NCBI RefSeq assembly: GCF_965284335.1
Contig: NZ_OZ260076.1
Strand: one strand, 5' to 3'
DNA length: 64,000 bases
DNA from: Tabrizicola_A sp965284335
Lineage (GTDB): Bacteria; Pseudomonadota; Alphaproteobacteria; Rhodobacterales; Rhodobacteraceae
Shown: in pieces, positions 17,215-26,022 of the stretch
Layout: every line of letters starts with the position of its first letter
How positions within the stretch are numbered: position 1 is the first letter of the stretch
Program-made: the position numbers and the translations under genes
Notes under the pieces: generated by a model
The model's database searches: none
Told to the model about the DNA's origin: nothing
The model's input: the letters and a program-made list of their open reading frames with translations, nothing else

Positions 17215-18597
17215 TCAGACTTTCTTGAGGTGATAGGATTTCGGACGGGTTACCGACAGGAACCCGAGGTAGGAGAGCGAGCCGCCGCGGCCGGTGTCCT
17301 TGCAGCCGGTCCAGCAGAGTGCGGGGTCCAGATAATCGGCGCGGTTCATAAAGATGGTGCCGGTTTCAATCTGCGCGCCGATCTGGGCGGCGGTGTCGTA
17401 ATCTTCGGTCCAGATCGAGGCGGTTAGGCCATAGGGGCTGTCGTTCATCAGCCGCAGCGCCTCGGCGTCGTCCTTGACCTTCATGATGCCGACCACTGGG
17501 CCGAAGGATTCTTCCATCATCACGCGCATCGAATGGTCCACATTCACAAGGATCTGCGGGGCGAGGTAGGCGCCGCCATCATCGACGGGGAAGTTCGCAG
17601 GATCAATCAGGGGTTTGGCCCCTGCCGCCACGGCCTCGGCGATCTGGTCGCGCACGACTTTGGCGAACCGCTTGTTGGCCATCGGGCCAAGGGTGGTTTC
17701 CGGGTCCAAGGGGCTGCCGAGCTTCATGCCGTTCACCCAAGCCACGGCTTTCTCGACAAAGGCGTCGAACAGGCTTTCGTGGACATAGATCCGCTCAATC
17801 CCGCAGCAGCACTGGCCCGAATTGAACATCGCACCGTCCATCAGCGTATCGACGGCGGCATCAAGATTGGCATCGGCGCGGACATAGCCGGGGTCCTTGC
17901 CGCCAAGTTCCAACCCCAAGGGGGTAAAGGTGCCCGCCGCCGCGCGTTCAATCGCAGCACCACCTGCGACCGAGCCGGTGAAGTTCACGAAGTTGAAGGC
18001 GCGACCCGCGATCAGGCTTTCGGTGGTGGCATGGTCCAGAACCACGTTTTGGAACACATCGGCGGGAACGCCCGCCTCATGGAAGGCTTGGGCCAGCCGT
18101 TCGCCCACCAGCAGGGTTTGCGAGGCGTGTTTCAGCACAACCGTGTTCCCGGCGATGAGGGCCGGGGCAAGGGTGTTGATCGTGGTGAGGTAGGGATAGT
18201 TCCACGGCGCGATGATGAACACCACGCCAAGGGCCTCGCGTGCGAGATAGCGGCGGAAGCGGTCCGTGTCCTCGATCATGCGGGGGGCCAGCGTCTCGGC
18301 GGCGATGTCGGACATGTAATCGGTGCGGGCGTTCACCCCGCCCATCTCGCCCTGACCATAGCGGATCGGGCGGCCCATCTGATGGGCAAGCTCTAGCGCG
18401 ATGGTTTCCTTCATGGCGGTCAGGCGGGCAACCCCGGCCTTCACAAGCGCGATGCGCTCGGCCAGGGGGCGCGCGGCCCAAGGCCCTTGGGCCGCACGGG
18501 CGCGGGCAACGGCGGCCTTGGCGGCCTCGGGATTAAGCGGGGTGCGCTCGGCATAGACCGAGCCGTCAACGGGAGAGATCAGTTGGATGGGTTTCAT
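17215..18597 (-). CDS. NAD(P)-dependent aldehyde dehydrogenase (PuuC/GabD-like)
   Basis: 460 residues. Seen are the cofactor region IIAPWNYPYLTT, the FTGSVAGG loop, the catalytic Glu in LELGGKDPG, and the catalytic Cys in NSGQCCCGIERIY. The ATG at 18597 begins MKPIQLISPVDGSV, as in the family; an in-frame ATG eight codons earlier falls in the palindromic repeat. Between Fe-alcohol dehydrogenase and a GS-like ligase it probably oxidises the aldehyde product to the acid. Confidence 0.93.
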   Translation of the reverse strand: MKPIQLISPVDGSVYAERTPLNPEAAKAAVARARAAQGPWAARPLAERIALVKAGVARLTAMKETIALELAHQMGRPIRYGQGEMGGVNARTDYMSDIAAETLAPRMIEDTDRFRRYLAREALGVVFIIAPWNYPYLTTINTLAPALIAGNTVVLKHASQTLLVGERLAQAFHEAGVPADVFQNVVLDHATTESLIAGRAFNFVNFTGSVAGGAAIERAAAGTFTPLGLELGGKDPGYVRADANLDAAVDTLMDGAMFNSGQCCCGIERIYVHESLFDAFVEKAVAWVNGMKLGSPLDPETTLGPMANKRFAKVVRDQIAEAVAAGAKPLIDPANFPVDDGGAYLAPQILVNVDHSMRVMMEESFGPVVGIMKVKDDAEALRLMNDSPYGLTASIWTEDYDTAAQIGAQIETGTIFMNRADYLDPALCWTGCKDTGRGGSLSYLGFLSVTRPKSYHLKKV

Positions 18598-18608
18598 GGT
18601 GTCACCTT

Positions 18609-18670
18609 GTAGGGTGCGCATTCATTGCGCACCATGTCTTTGGCGGGTGCGCAATGAATGCGCACCCTAC
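18609..18670. repeat. Perfect 25-bp inverted repeat, REP-like GTAGGG family, copy 2
   Basis: The left arm 18609-18633 starts gtagggtgcgcattcattgc and the right arm 18646-18670 is its exact reverse complement; the loop is 12 bases. Each arm is itself nearly palindromic (gtgcgca...tgcgcac). It lies in the 76-base gap between the GS-like gene and the aldehyde dehydrogenase gene. Such paired REP elements usually protect upstream mRNA or bind DNA proteins; no REP-associated transposase is in the window. Confidence 0.88.
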
Positions 18671-18673
18671 GTT

Positions 18674-20041
18674 TCATGCACGTTCCAGCAATCTTTGCAG
18701 TTCAAAATCGGTCACGACGCGGTCGGTCTCCGAAATTTCCCACTGGGCGGCGTGGTGATAATGGTCCACCACATCATCGCCAAAGGCCGCGCGCAGCATG
18801 GCGGATTTGTTCAGCAAATCAGCCGCTTCGCGCAGGTTGTGGGGAATTTCGCGGATGCCTTGGGCGCTATACATGTCGCCTTTCAACTCCGGCTCCAGTT
18901 CCATCTTCTTTTCAATCCCGTCAAGCCCTGCGGCCAGCAGCGCGGCGCAGGCGAGATAGGGGTTCACGTCCGACCCCGGGATGCGACATTCGACGCGCAC
19001 GGCCTTGGTATGTTCGCCGCAGACGCGGAAACCGGCGGTGCGGTTGTCGGCGGACCAGACGGCCTTGGTGGGGGCGAACATGCCGATGGTAAAGCGTTTA
19101 TAGCTGTTGACGTAAGGCGCGAGGAAAGCCGTGATGTCGCGGGCGTGCGCAAGTTGACCGGCAAGGAAGTGCTTCATCACCGCCGACATGCCGTGTTCGT
19201 CCTTGTCATCGGCAAAGCTTGGCTTGCCATCCAAGGACCAGAGCGACTGGTGGATGTGGGACGAAGACCCCGCCTTTCGGTGGTCATACTTGGCCATGAA
19301 GGTCACGGATTTGCCCTGCGCATGGGCAATTTCCTTGACCGCTTGTTTCACGATCACATGGTTGTCAGCGGTGTCCAAAGCGTTGGAATATTTGTAATTC
19401 ACCTCATGCTGGCCGCTGTCAGCCTCGCCCTTGGTGTTTTCCACCGGGATGCCCGCGCCATAAAGCCCGTTGCGGACCGCGCGCATCAGGCCCTCTTCCT
19501 TGGTGGTCTGGAAGAGGTGATAATCCTCGTTATAGCCCGAGATCGGGCGCAGGTCCTTCAACCCGCCATCGCGCAGGTTTTCATAAGCATTTTCAAAGAT
19601 ATAGAATTCCAACTCGGTCGCCATCATGGGTTCAAACCCCATGGCGCGGGCGCGCGCGACCTGACGTTTCAAAATGGCGCGGGGGCTGACGTCCACTTCC
19701 TCATGGCTGTGGTGGTCCAACAGATCGCCCAAGACAAGGGCCGTGCCGGGCAGCCACGGCAAAAGCCGCAAGGTCGACATGTCGGGGCGCAGCACATAAT
19801 CGCCATAGCCCTTTTCCCAGCCGGTGGATTTATAGCCCGGCACGGTGTTCATCTCCATGTCCACGGCCAAAAGGTAATTGCAGCAATGGGTTTCTTTATG
19901 GCCGCCATCGCAGAAAAAGGCGGCGTGAAAGCGTTTGCCCATCAAGCGGCCCTGCATGTCGATGCAGGCCACAAGGACGGTGTCAATTTCGCCCTTGCTC
20001 ACAAGGGTTTTCAGGGCGTCGAGGGTCAGAGTTCCGGGCAT
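18674..20041 (-). CDS. Glutamine synthetase-like gamma-glutamyl-amine ligase, paralogue 2
   Basis: 455 residues of the GS fold. Motifs are TELEFYIFE, the substrate/ATP region EADSGQHEVNYKY, HIHQSL, and the NRTAGFRVCG and ECRIPGSDVNPY segments. It belongs to the GlnT/FluG-like branch that makes gamma-glutamyl amides rather than glutamine. It is placed directly between the TRAP transporter genes and the aldehyde and alcohol dehydrogenases, all on one strand. That suggests it activates the imported amine by glutamylation. The amine acceptor is not known. Confidence 0.85.
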   Translation of the reverse strand: MPGTLTLDALKTLVSKGEIDTVLVACIDMQGRLMGKRFHAAFFCDGGHKETHCCNYLLAVDMEMNTVPGYKSTGWEKGYGDYVLRPDMSTLRLLPWLPGTALVLGDLLDHHSHEEVDVSPRAILKRQVARARAMGFEPMMATELEFYIFENAYENLRDGGLKDLRPISGYNEDYHLFQTTKEEGLMRAVRNGLYGAGIPVENTKGEADSGQHEVNYKYSNALDTADNHVIVKQAVKEIAHAQGKSVTFMAKYDHRKAGSSSHIHQSLWSLDGKPSFADDKDEHGMSAVMKHFLAGQLAHARDITAFLAPYVNSYKRFTIGMFAPTKAVWSADNRTAGFRVCGEHTKAVRVECRIPGSDVNPYLACAALLAAGLDGIEKKMELEPELKGDMYSAQGIREIPHNLREAADLLNKSAMLRAAFGDDVVDHYHHAAQWEISETDRVVTDFELQRLLERA

Positions 20042-20190
20042 GTCAGCCTCATATAATCGGGTTTCAGAAGGCCCAAAGGGGCAAGGGACGGCGGGGTTAT
20101 CCGCGCCCGCCTCCGAATTCGGGTTTTCTGGGCCAGCAATCGCGGGCGTTGGTCATTTCGGTCCTTTCGGGGAGAGTGCCCCCCACCCCA

Positions 20191-20216
20191 TCCCTCCCCC
20201 ACAAAGGGGGGAGGGA
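20191..20216. terminator. GC-rich hairpin between dctP and the GS-like gene
   Basis: Arms 20191-20200 (tccctccccc) and 20207-20216 (gggggaggga) pair perfectly around a 6-base loop. With the REP-like palindrome at 20230 this makes two strong hairpins after dctP. They would probably reduce read-through, giving high transporter and lower enzyme transcript levels. Confidence 0.5.
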
Positions 20217-20229
20217 GGTGCTTTGCGGT

Positions 20230-20254
20230 GTAGGGTGGGGTTCTACCCCACCCT
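20230..20254. repeat. REP-like palindrome, GTAGGG family, copy 3
   Basis: gtagggtggggt at 20230-20241, then tct, then accccaccct; the 10-bp stem at 20232-20241 / 20245-20254 is perfect. It lies nine bases past the dctP stop on the minus strand and shares the gtagggtg start with the 18609 element. Confidence 0.75.
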
Positions 20255-20263
20255 CAACGAAGA

Positions 20264-21301
20264 TCAGCCAAAGCGATAGGGGCGCCCGGCCTTTTGCATC
20301 ACCTCGTTATACTGCTTAAAGATCGCCACGACCTTGGCTTTCACCTCGCTCTCGGCGGCGATTTCATCCCAGAAGGCAACCGCCGCCTCTTCGACGGTTT
20401 TCCATTCCTCATCGGGGATGGTGGTCAATTGCAGCTTGCCGCCGTTCAGGCGCAGATCGGCCTCGCCCGCCCAATACCAGTGCTGGCGATGGTAGTGCGA
20501 CTGTTCAAAGCAGGTGGCCAGCATCTCTTGCAGATGCGGCGGCAGGGCGTTCCAGCGGTCCATATTGGCGAAGAAATGGCCAATCCACGCGCCCGAGATG
20601 TTATTGGTCAGGAAGTAGTTGGTCACGTTCGACCAGCCCACGGTGTAAACTTCGGTGATGCCCGACCATGCGATGCCATCCAGCTCGCCCGTTTGCATGG
20701 CAACTTCGATGTCTTCCCATGGCAGCGTGACCGGCACCACGCCGAATTGGGTCAAGAAACGGCCTGCGGTCGGGAAGGTGAACACCCGCTTGCCCTTCAG
20801 GTCGGCCAGCGAATTGATCGGGTCTTTGGTTGCAAAATGGCACGGATCCCAAGCCCCCGCCGAGATATGCTTGACCCCGACCTTGGCGTATTCTTCTTCC
20901 CAGATCTCTTTCAGCCCGTATTTGGTGAAAAGTGCGGGTACATCCAAGGAATAGCGCAGACCCAAGGGGAAGTAGCCGCCGAACACCGTCACTTCGGTGG
21001 GGGATGCCATAGAGTCATCATCCGACTGCACGCAATCGATGGTGCCGTTTTGCATGGCTTGGAACAACTCGCCCGTCGGAACCAGCTGATCGGCATAGGA
21101 AAGTTCAATCTCCATCTGGCCCGCGGCCATGCGGTTGAACGCGTCAACGGCAGGTTTCACCACCTGCTCGCCCAAGGCGGCACCTGCATAGGTCTGCATC
21201 CGCCATTTGATCACCTCTTGCGCCCGAACAACGGTGGGGGCTGCAAGGGCTGCCGCGCCTGCAAGGGCACCTTTGGTGAGGAAGGAACGTCTGGTTGTCA
21301 T
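20264..21301 (-). CDS. dctP: TRAP transporter periplasmic substrate-binding protein (DctP family)
   Basis: 345 residues from MTTRRSFLTKG, a Tat-type signal (RRSFL) with cleavage probably after VVRAQ. The mature part begins EVIKWRMQTY, the hallmark of TRAP receptors that bind alpha-keto or amino-acid-like anions. An upstream in-frame ATG adds 28 residues without a signal and is rejected. It lies 53 bases after dctM. The transported ligand is not determined; the surrounding enzymes suggest an amine-derived or N-acyl compound. Confidence 0.93.
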   Translation of the reverse strand: MTTRRSFLTKGALAGAAALAAPTVVRAQEVIKWRMQTYAGAALGEQVVKPAVDAFNRMAAGQMEIELSYADQLVPTGELFQAMQNGTIDCVQSDDDSMASPTEVTVFGGYFPLGLRYSLDVPALFTKYGLKEIWEEEYAKVGVKHISAGAWDPCHFATKDPINSLADLKGKRVFTFPTAGRFLTQFGVVPVTLPWEDIEVAMQTGELDGIAWSGITEVYTVGWSNVTNYFLTNNISGAWIGHFFANMDRWNALPPHLQEMLATCFEQSHYHRQHWYWAGEADLRLNGGKLQLTTIPDEEWKTVEEAAVAFWDEIAAESEVKAKVVAIFKQYNEVMQKAGRPYRFG

Positions 21302-21354
21302 CGTATAGCCTCCTTGGGTTGGGTGGATGGTGCGGGTTTGTCCCGACCTTTTGG

Positions 21355-22698
21355 TTATTTTGGATAAATGGTGCTGGGCAGCCAAAGTGCGAGGTCTGGC
21401 ACCGCCATGATCAGCGCCAAAGTTGCAACCATCACCAGCACAAACGGCGTGACCGAGCGATAGATGTCGCCCATCGAGATTTCCGGCGGCGCAAAGGCGC
21501 GCATGAGGAACAGGTTATAGCCAAAGGGCGGCGTGAGATAGGCGATCTGGCAGGTCATGGTGTAAAGGACGCCATACCAGATCAGCACCTGATCGGGCGG
21601 GATGCCCAGATCCAGCCGCGCGACAAGCGGCACATAAAGCGGGGCCACGATCACCAGCATCGCGGTGTCGTCCAAAAACATCCCCATGATCAGGAACGAA
21701 AGCTGCATCAGGATCAGGATGGTCCAAGGCCCAAAACCAAGCCGCTCGGTGAACAGCTGATCAATCGCCTTGACGGCGCCCAGCCCGTCAAACACCGCGC
21801 CAAAGGCCAATGCAGCCAGGATCACCCACATGAACATGCACGAAATCCCCAGCGTGTTGCGGGTGGCGGTTTCAAACACGGTCCATGTGAAACGGCCCTT
21901 CAGGACGGCGGCCAGAACGGTGGTCGCCACTCCGATGACAGAGCTTTCAACAAGGCTGGTCCAGCCATTGATAAACGGCACCATCATCGAGGCGAAAATC
22001 GCAAAGGGCAAAAGCCCGGCTTTCAGCGTTGACATCTTTTCCGCCCAAGTGATCTGGGCGCGTTCTTCGGCGGAAAGGGCCGGGGCAAGATGGGGCTGAA
22101 ATGCGCCGCGAATGGCAATATAGGCGATGAACAACGTCGCCATCAGCAGGCCCGGGATCACGCCCGCCAGCCACAGTTCCGACACCGGGGCGCGGGCGAT
22201 CATGGCGTAAAGCACCAGCACCACCGAGGGCGGAATAAGGATGCCCAGCGACGATCCGGCCTGAATAACCCCCGTCACCATCCGCTTGTCATAGCCGCGG
22301 CGCAACAATTCGGGCAGCGCAATGGTTGATCCAATCGCCATGCCCGCCACCGAAAGCCCGTTCATCGCCGAAATCAGCACCATCAACAGGATCGTGCCAA
22401 TCGCCAGCCCGCCGGGGATGCGTCCGAACCAGACATGGAACATCCGGTAAAGGTCATCGGCCAGACGGCTTTCGCTCATCACATAGCCCATATAGACGAA
22501 CATGGGCAAAGACAGCAGCGGATACCATTTCATCAGCTTCATCGCCGCTGAAAAGCCCATGGTATGCCCGCCCGTGCCCCACAGCGCCATGGCCGCAACA
22601 ACAGCGACAAAGCCGATCAGGCCAAACACCCTTTGCCCCGTCATCATCATCAGGAGCATGGATGAAAACATCAAAAGCGCGATCATATCCTGCGGCAT
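21355..22698 (-). CDS. dctM: TRAP transporter large permease (DctM)
   Basis: 447 residues, about 12 membrane segments, with the family's GxxSGMNG-like loop (LLMVLISAMNGLSVAGMAIGS divided over helix 4). The start at 22698 (MPQDMIALLMF) overlaps the dctQ stop by one base (tgatg), as is common for this pair. It forms the ion-driven channel with DctQ. Confidence 0.94.
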   Translation of the reverse strand: MPQDMIALLMFSSMLLMMMTGQRVFGLIGFVAVVAAMALWGTGGHTMGFSAAMKLMKWYPLLSLPMFVYMGYVMSESRLADDLYRMFHVWFGRIPGGLAIGTILLMVLISAMNGLSVAGMAIGSTIALPELLRRGYDKRMVTGVIQAGSSLGILIPPSVVLVLYAMIARAPVSELWLAGVIPGLLMATLFIAYIAIRGAFQPHLAPALSAEERAQITWAEKMSTLKAGLLPFAIFASMMVPFINGWTSLVESSVIGVATTVLAAVLKGRFTWTVFETATRNTLGISCMFMWVILAALAFGAVFDGLGAVKAIDQLFTERLGFGPWTILILMQLSFLIMGMFLDDTAMLVIVAPLYVPLVARLDLGIPPDQVLIWYGVLYTMTCQIAYLTPPFGYNLFLMRAFAPPEISMGDIYRSVTPFVLVMVATLALIMAVPDLALWLPSTIYPK

Positions 22699-23255
22699 CA
22701 GATGGTGACCCCCCGCAAGGTGGCAATGTCGCGGATCAGGGCTGACAGCGCTTGCAACAACATCAAAGTAAAGCCGACCAGCATGACCAGCTTGACCGGC
22801 CAAAGATAGGGCCGCCACGCCGTGGCACTGCGCTCAAGCCGGCCGATTTCCGGCAAGATCCCCTCGCCCCAGCGCAGGCCCAGCGAATAGCCAAAGCTCT
22901 CCGCCGCACCCCAGATCAGGATGGCCAGATAAAAGATCAAGGCAAAGACGGTGAAGGCATCCCATGCCGCGCGGGTGCGCGGGCTGCCCTTGGCATAAAA
23001 GAGGTCCATCCGCACATGCGCGCCCATCTGCATCGCATAAGGCCCGCCCAGAACATAATAGGCCACCATCACGAATTGGGCCATCTCCAACGTCCAAAGC
23101 GAGGGGTTGAAAAAGGTCTTCGAAATCGATGACCACATCAACACCGCCATCAGCGCGAACAACAGATGCATGGCAAAGCGGCCCACGCCGTAATTCATCC
23201 GGTCCACCAGCCGGACAAAACCGATCAGCGGTTGGGGAAAACTGCGCCCAGTCAT
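22698..23255 (-). CDS. dctQ: TRAP transporter small permease (DctQ)
   Basis: 185 residues with four membrane segments and the family motif GAHVRMDLFY near the second loop. It overlaps the amidohydrolase-like gene upstream by four bases and dctM downstream by one base. Transport, ligand cleavage and the downstream enzymes are therefore probably made from one message. Confidence 0.92.
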   Translation of the reverse strand: MTGRSFPQPLIGFVRLVDRMNYGVGRFAMHLLFALMAVLMWSSISKTFFNPSLWTLEMAQFVMVAYYVLGGPYAMQMGAHVRMDLFYAKGSPRTRAAWDAFTVFALIFYLAILIWGAAESFGYSLGLRWGEGILPEIGRLERSATAWRPYLWPVKLVMLVGFTLMLLQALSALIRDIATLRGVTI

Positions 23256-24028
23256 GCGGCACGCTCCTCGGCCCGCAAAGCTGCGCTCAGGATCGGGGCC
23301 AGACGCTCGGCCATCGCCTCTTCGGCCTCGGGCGTGGCAATCAGGTCGTTGCGAATTTCCAGCATGGCATTTTGCAAGGCGTAGGGCGTGGCGTGCAAAC
23401 GCAAGGTATGGGTCACATCATCGGCGGCTGAATAGGGCTCGTTCAGCTGTGCATTCAGCCCCGTTTGCCCGCTGGCCGCCAAGATCGACAGCGCCAGCGT
23501 CGGGTCGGCGTCATGGATGATGCCGAACTCTACGGCGCGGGCCTTGCCGTGATAGATGGGCGTAAAGGAATGGATCGTCACGATCACCGGGCGGCGGCCC
23601 ATGGCGATGCGGGCGGCGATCAGATTGTGCAGCCCATTGGCCCAAGGCAGATAAATCGCCTCGGTCCGCGCCAGACGCTCGGCTGCCGAAATCGCGGCAT
23701 TGCCCGGAATGTCATGCACCTCCGAGCGGGCAGGCATGGCGCCCGCCATGTCGGGGGCACGGTTCAGATCATAGATCAACCGGCTGACCGGGGCATGGAT
23801 CAACGTGGCATCCAGCCGCCGCGCCAGCCCCCGCGCCAGCCCCAGCGCGCCGGGGTCCCAAGCAATATGGGCGCGAGTCTGCTCGGCCGACAGGCCCAAA
23901 TCGCCCCAAGGCTGCGGCAGCGCGTTCGAGGCATGTTCGCACACGAAAATGACCGGGCTTTGCCCAGTGCCATTTTCCACATGAGGCAGGAACGGGCCCG
24001 CCGCTGATGAGTTGTCTTGCGCCCGCAT
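23252..24028 (-). CDS. N-formylglutamate amidohydrolase family protein
   Basis: 258 residues. The metal-binding pattern is FVCEHASNALP near residue 28, then TIHSFTPIYHG with its His near residue 150. The family cleaves N-acyl or gamma-amide bonds of glutamate-like substrates (HutG and relatives). It heads the TRAP operon, overlapping dctQ by four bases, and is not near any hut gene. A hydrolase for a glutamylated intermediate or an imported N-acyl amino acid is more likely here than histidine degradation. It is divergent from rpiR. Confidence 0.87.
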   Translation of the reverse strand: MRAQDNSSAAGPFLPHVENGTGQSPVIFVCEHASNALPQPWGDLGLSAEQTRAHIAWDPGALGLARGLARRLDATLIHAPVSRLIYDLNRAPDMAGAMPARSEVHDIPGNAAISAAERLARTEAIYLPWANGLHNLIAARIAMGRRPVIVTIHSFTPIYHGKARAVEFGIIHDADPTLALSILAASGQTGLNAQLNEPYSAADDVTHTLRLHATPYALQNAMLEIRNDLIATPEAEEAMAERLAPILSAALRAEERAA

Positions 24029-24113
24029 TTTCGCGAGTCATCTCCCTGTTATGAACAAAAGCGTCCCCTAGGCTGCCCCCATCTGTCAAGAATGTTTCTT
24101 TTGAAAAATTTCT

Positions 24114-24128
24114 GTTACAATCGTTACA
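24114..24128. promoter_or_regulatory. Direct repeat gttaca-atc-gttaca, operator candidate
   Basis: Two gttaca copies nine bases apart, between divergent rpiR and the amidohydrolase/TRAP operon. RpiR-type regulators commonly bind near their own start. The position, 15 bases before the rpiR ATG, would suit autoregulation and control of the operon. No binding is shown by sequence alone. Confidence 0.4.
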
Positions 24129-24142
24129 GAATGGAGGGATTC

Positions 24143-25009
24143 ATGCCGCTGACCGCCCCGATGGACGAAGAACTGCGCCTTGCCATGCCCGATCTGACCC
24201 GGGCCGAGCGGCAATTGGCCAGCCATATCCTGACGCATTATCCGGTGGCAGCCCTTGGCTCGATCACGGCACTTGCGCGGGCCGGTGGGGTGTCCTCGCC
24301 CACGGTGGTGCGGCTGGTGCAAAAGCTTGGATATAAGGGATATTCCGATTTCCAGCGCGCGCTGCGGGGGCAGGTTGAGGCGATGCTGGTTTCGCCCTTG
24401 GTCAAACAATCGCGGGCAGCAGGGGCGCCCGAGGCCCATGTGTTGACCCGCTTTGCCAGCGCTGTGGCCGAGAACCTGCAAGCCACGCTCGCCCAGATCG
24501 ACCCGGCCGAGTTTGATGCCACAGCCGCCCTGCTGGCCGATCCGTCGCGGCGCATCTTTGCCATGGGCGGGCGCATTACCCATGCGATTGCCGATTATTT
24601 CGTCACTTTGATGAAGGTGATCCGTCCCGAAGTGCTCTTGATGTCGGATATGTCGAACGCTTGGCCGCCGGCGCTGTTGGACATGAAGCCCGGTGATGTG
24701 CTCTTGGTCTTTGACATTCGCCGCTATGAAAACGCGGTTTTGCAGGTGGCCGAGGTGGCCCGCGAGCAGGGTGCCGAGATCGTGCTGATCACCGATCGCT
24801 GGGTGTCGCCTGCCGCCGCCCATGCCAGCCATGTGCTGCCCTGCCATATCGAGGCCCCCTCAGCCTGGGACAGCAACGCCACACTTTTGGTGCTGGTGGA
24901 AACGCTTTTGGCGGCGGTGCAGGGGTTGACCTGGGAGGTGACCGAGACGCGGATGAAGCGGCTCGAGGATCTTTATACCCGCACGCGGCTTTTCCGGCGC
25001 TATCGCTGA
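24143..25009 (+). CDS. MurR/RpiR-family transcriptional regulator
   Basis: 288 residues. The N-terminal RpiR helix-turn-helix (SITALARAGGVSSPTVVRLV) is at about residues 38-57, followed by a SIS sugar/phosphate-binding fold. The ATG at 24143 has ggagg six bases upstream; an ATG at 24131 in frame has no such site. It faces away from the amidohydrolase-TRAP operon, sharing the control region, so it probably regulates the block. The effector is unknown; SIS domains in such operons need not bind sugars. Confidence 0.9.
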   Translation: MPLTAPMDEELRLAMPDLTRAERQLASHILTHYPVAALGSITALARAGGVSSPTVVRLVQKLGYKGYSDFQRALRGQVEAMLVSPLVKQSRAAGAPEAHVLTRFASAVAENLQATLAQIDPAEFDATAALLADPSRRIFAMGGRITHAIADYFVTLMKVIRPEVLLMSDMSNAWPPALLDMKPGDVLLVFDIRRYENAVLQVAEVAREQGAEIVLITDRWVSPAAAHASHVLPCHIEAPSAWDSNATLLVLVETLLAAVQGLTWEVTETRMKRLEDLYTRTRLFRRYR

Positions 25010-25014
25010 GGGGC

Positions 25015-25061
25015 GCTCGTCGGGCGCCGTCGGCTTCTCCTCGCGAGGGACCCCCGAGGAG
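25015..25061. repeat. Convergent-gap hairpin, possible GACGATGAG-family relative
   Basis: gctcgtcgggcgccgtcggc followed by ttctcctcgcg is loosely like the reverse complement of the 39465 element. Arms ctcctcg 25037-25043 and cgaggag 25055-25061 pair perfectly. It lies between the convergent rpiR and DMT genes and could terminate both. The similarity to the repeat family is weak. Confidence 0.4.
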
Positions 25062-25086
25062 TGACGAAGTCATCGACGAGGAGAGG

Positions 25087-25959
25087 TCAGGCCATGGCCT
25101 GCCGCCGTGCGCCCATCACCGCATTGCCCATCACCGCGATGAGCACCATGGTCCCGCCGAGAAGCGTGGCGGATGAGGCGGTTTCCCCCAGCAGAAGCCA
25201 GACCCAGATCGGCGCAAGGATGTTCTCGATCGACGACATCAGGGTGAGTTCCGCTGTCGGCAGCGCTTTGGACCCGTAGGTGTAAAGCATCATTCCCCCC
25301 GTCAGCACCACAGCGCCCAGCGCCATCGACACCGCAATGTCATGCGGGCTGGCCGAAACCGTTTGGCCCAGCATCGGCGCAAGGCCAAAGGCCGCCACCA
25401 TCGACAGGATGCCCCCCATCAACACGATGGGCAGGCTGTCTTCAACATGGCCCCAGCGCAGGCTGACCGAAAACACCGCAAACCCCGCCGCCGAGATCAG
25501 CGCGGCGATATTGCCATCCATCCGCCCGCCCTCGATCCCGCCGCCGATCATCACGAAGATACCGGCAAGGGCGAGACCCATGGCCAGCCATGTGGTCAGC
25601 GCAACCCTTTCGCCCAAAGCGGCCCAGCCCAGCAGCGCGGCAAAGAAGGGGGCGGCAGAATAAAGGAACACCGCATTGGCCACCGTGGTGGCCTGCAGCG
25701 CGTAAAGCGCGCCTGCATAGGCCGCCACGAGCCCCATGGCGCCGACAACGCCCGGCAGTCCCATGGACCGCATGCTGGCCAGAACGCGCCCGCCGGTGCG
25801 CCAATGCAGGAAGGCCCACAAGACCGGCAAGAGCCCGGCCGAGCGCCAGAACATCACCGAGGCGGCCCCCGCCTCGTCGATCTGGCGCACCACAAGGCCG
25901 ATGGTGGACCACAGGATGCCCGCCCCCAGAACCAGCGCCACGCCCTTGCCATATGTCAT
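25087..25959 (-). CDS. DMT-superfamily (EamA) transporter
   Basis: 290 residues with ten membrane segments in two EamA halves. Such proteins mostly export amino acids or metabolites. The ATG at 25959 (MTYGKGVALV) has ggag six bases upstream; the ATG at 25980 has no good site. A small hairpin (ggcccg...cgggcc, near 25985-26005) separates it from the amidase gene upstream on the same strand. Confidence 0.88.
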   Translation of the reverse strand: MTYGKGVALVLGAGILWSTIGLVVRQIDEAGAASVMFWRSAGLLPVLWAFLHWRTGGRVLASMRSMGLPGVVGAMGLVAAYAGALYALQATTVANAVFLYSAAPFFAALLGWAALGERVALTTWLAMGLALAGIFVMIGGGIEGGRMDGNIAALISAAGFAVFSVSLRWGHVEDSLPIVLMGGILSMVAAFGLAPMLGQTVSASPHDIAVSMALGAVVLTGGMMLYTYGSKALPTAELTLMSSIENILAPIWVWLLLGETASSATLLGGTMVLIAVMGNAVMGARRQAMA

Positions 25960-26022
25960 GTCGGTCTCCGTTTGGCCCATGAAGGCCCGGGCTTGCGGGC
26001 CGGGTCTGTCCTGATTGCGACC

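Noticed and set aside
24086..24847. A 253-codon frame antisense to rpiR
   Set aside because: A shadow of a well supported regulator gene.
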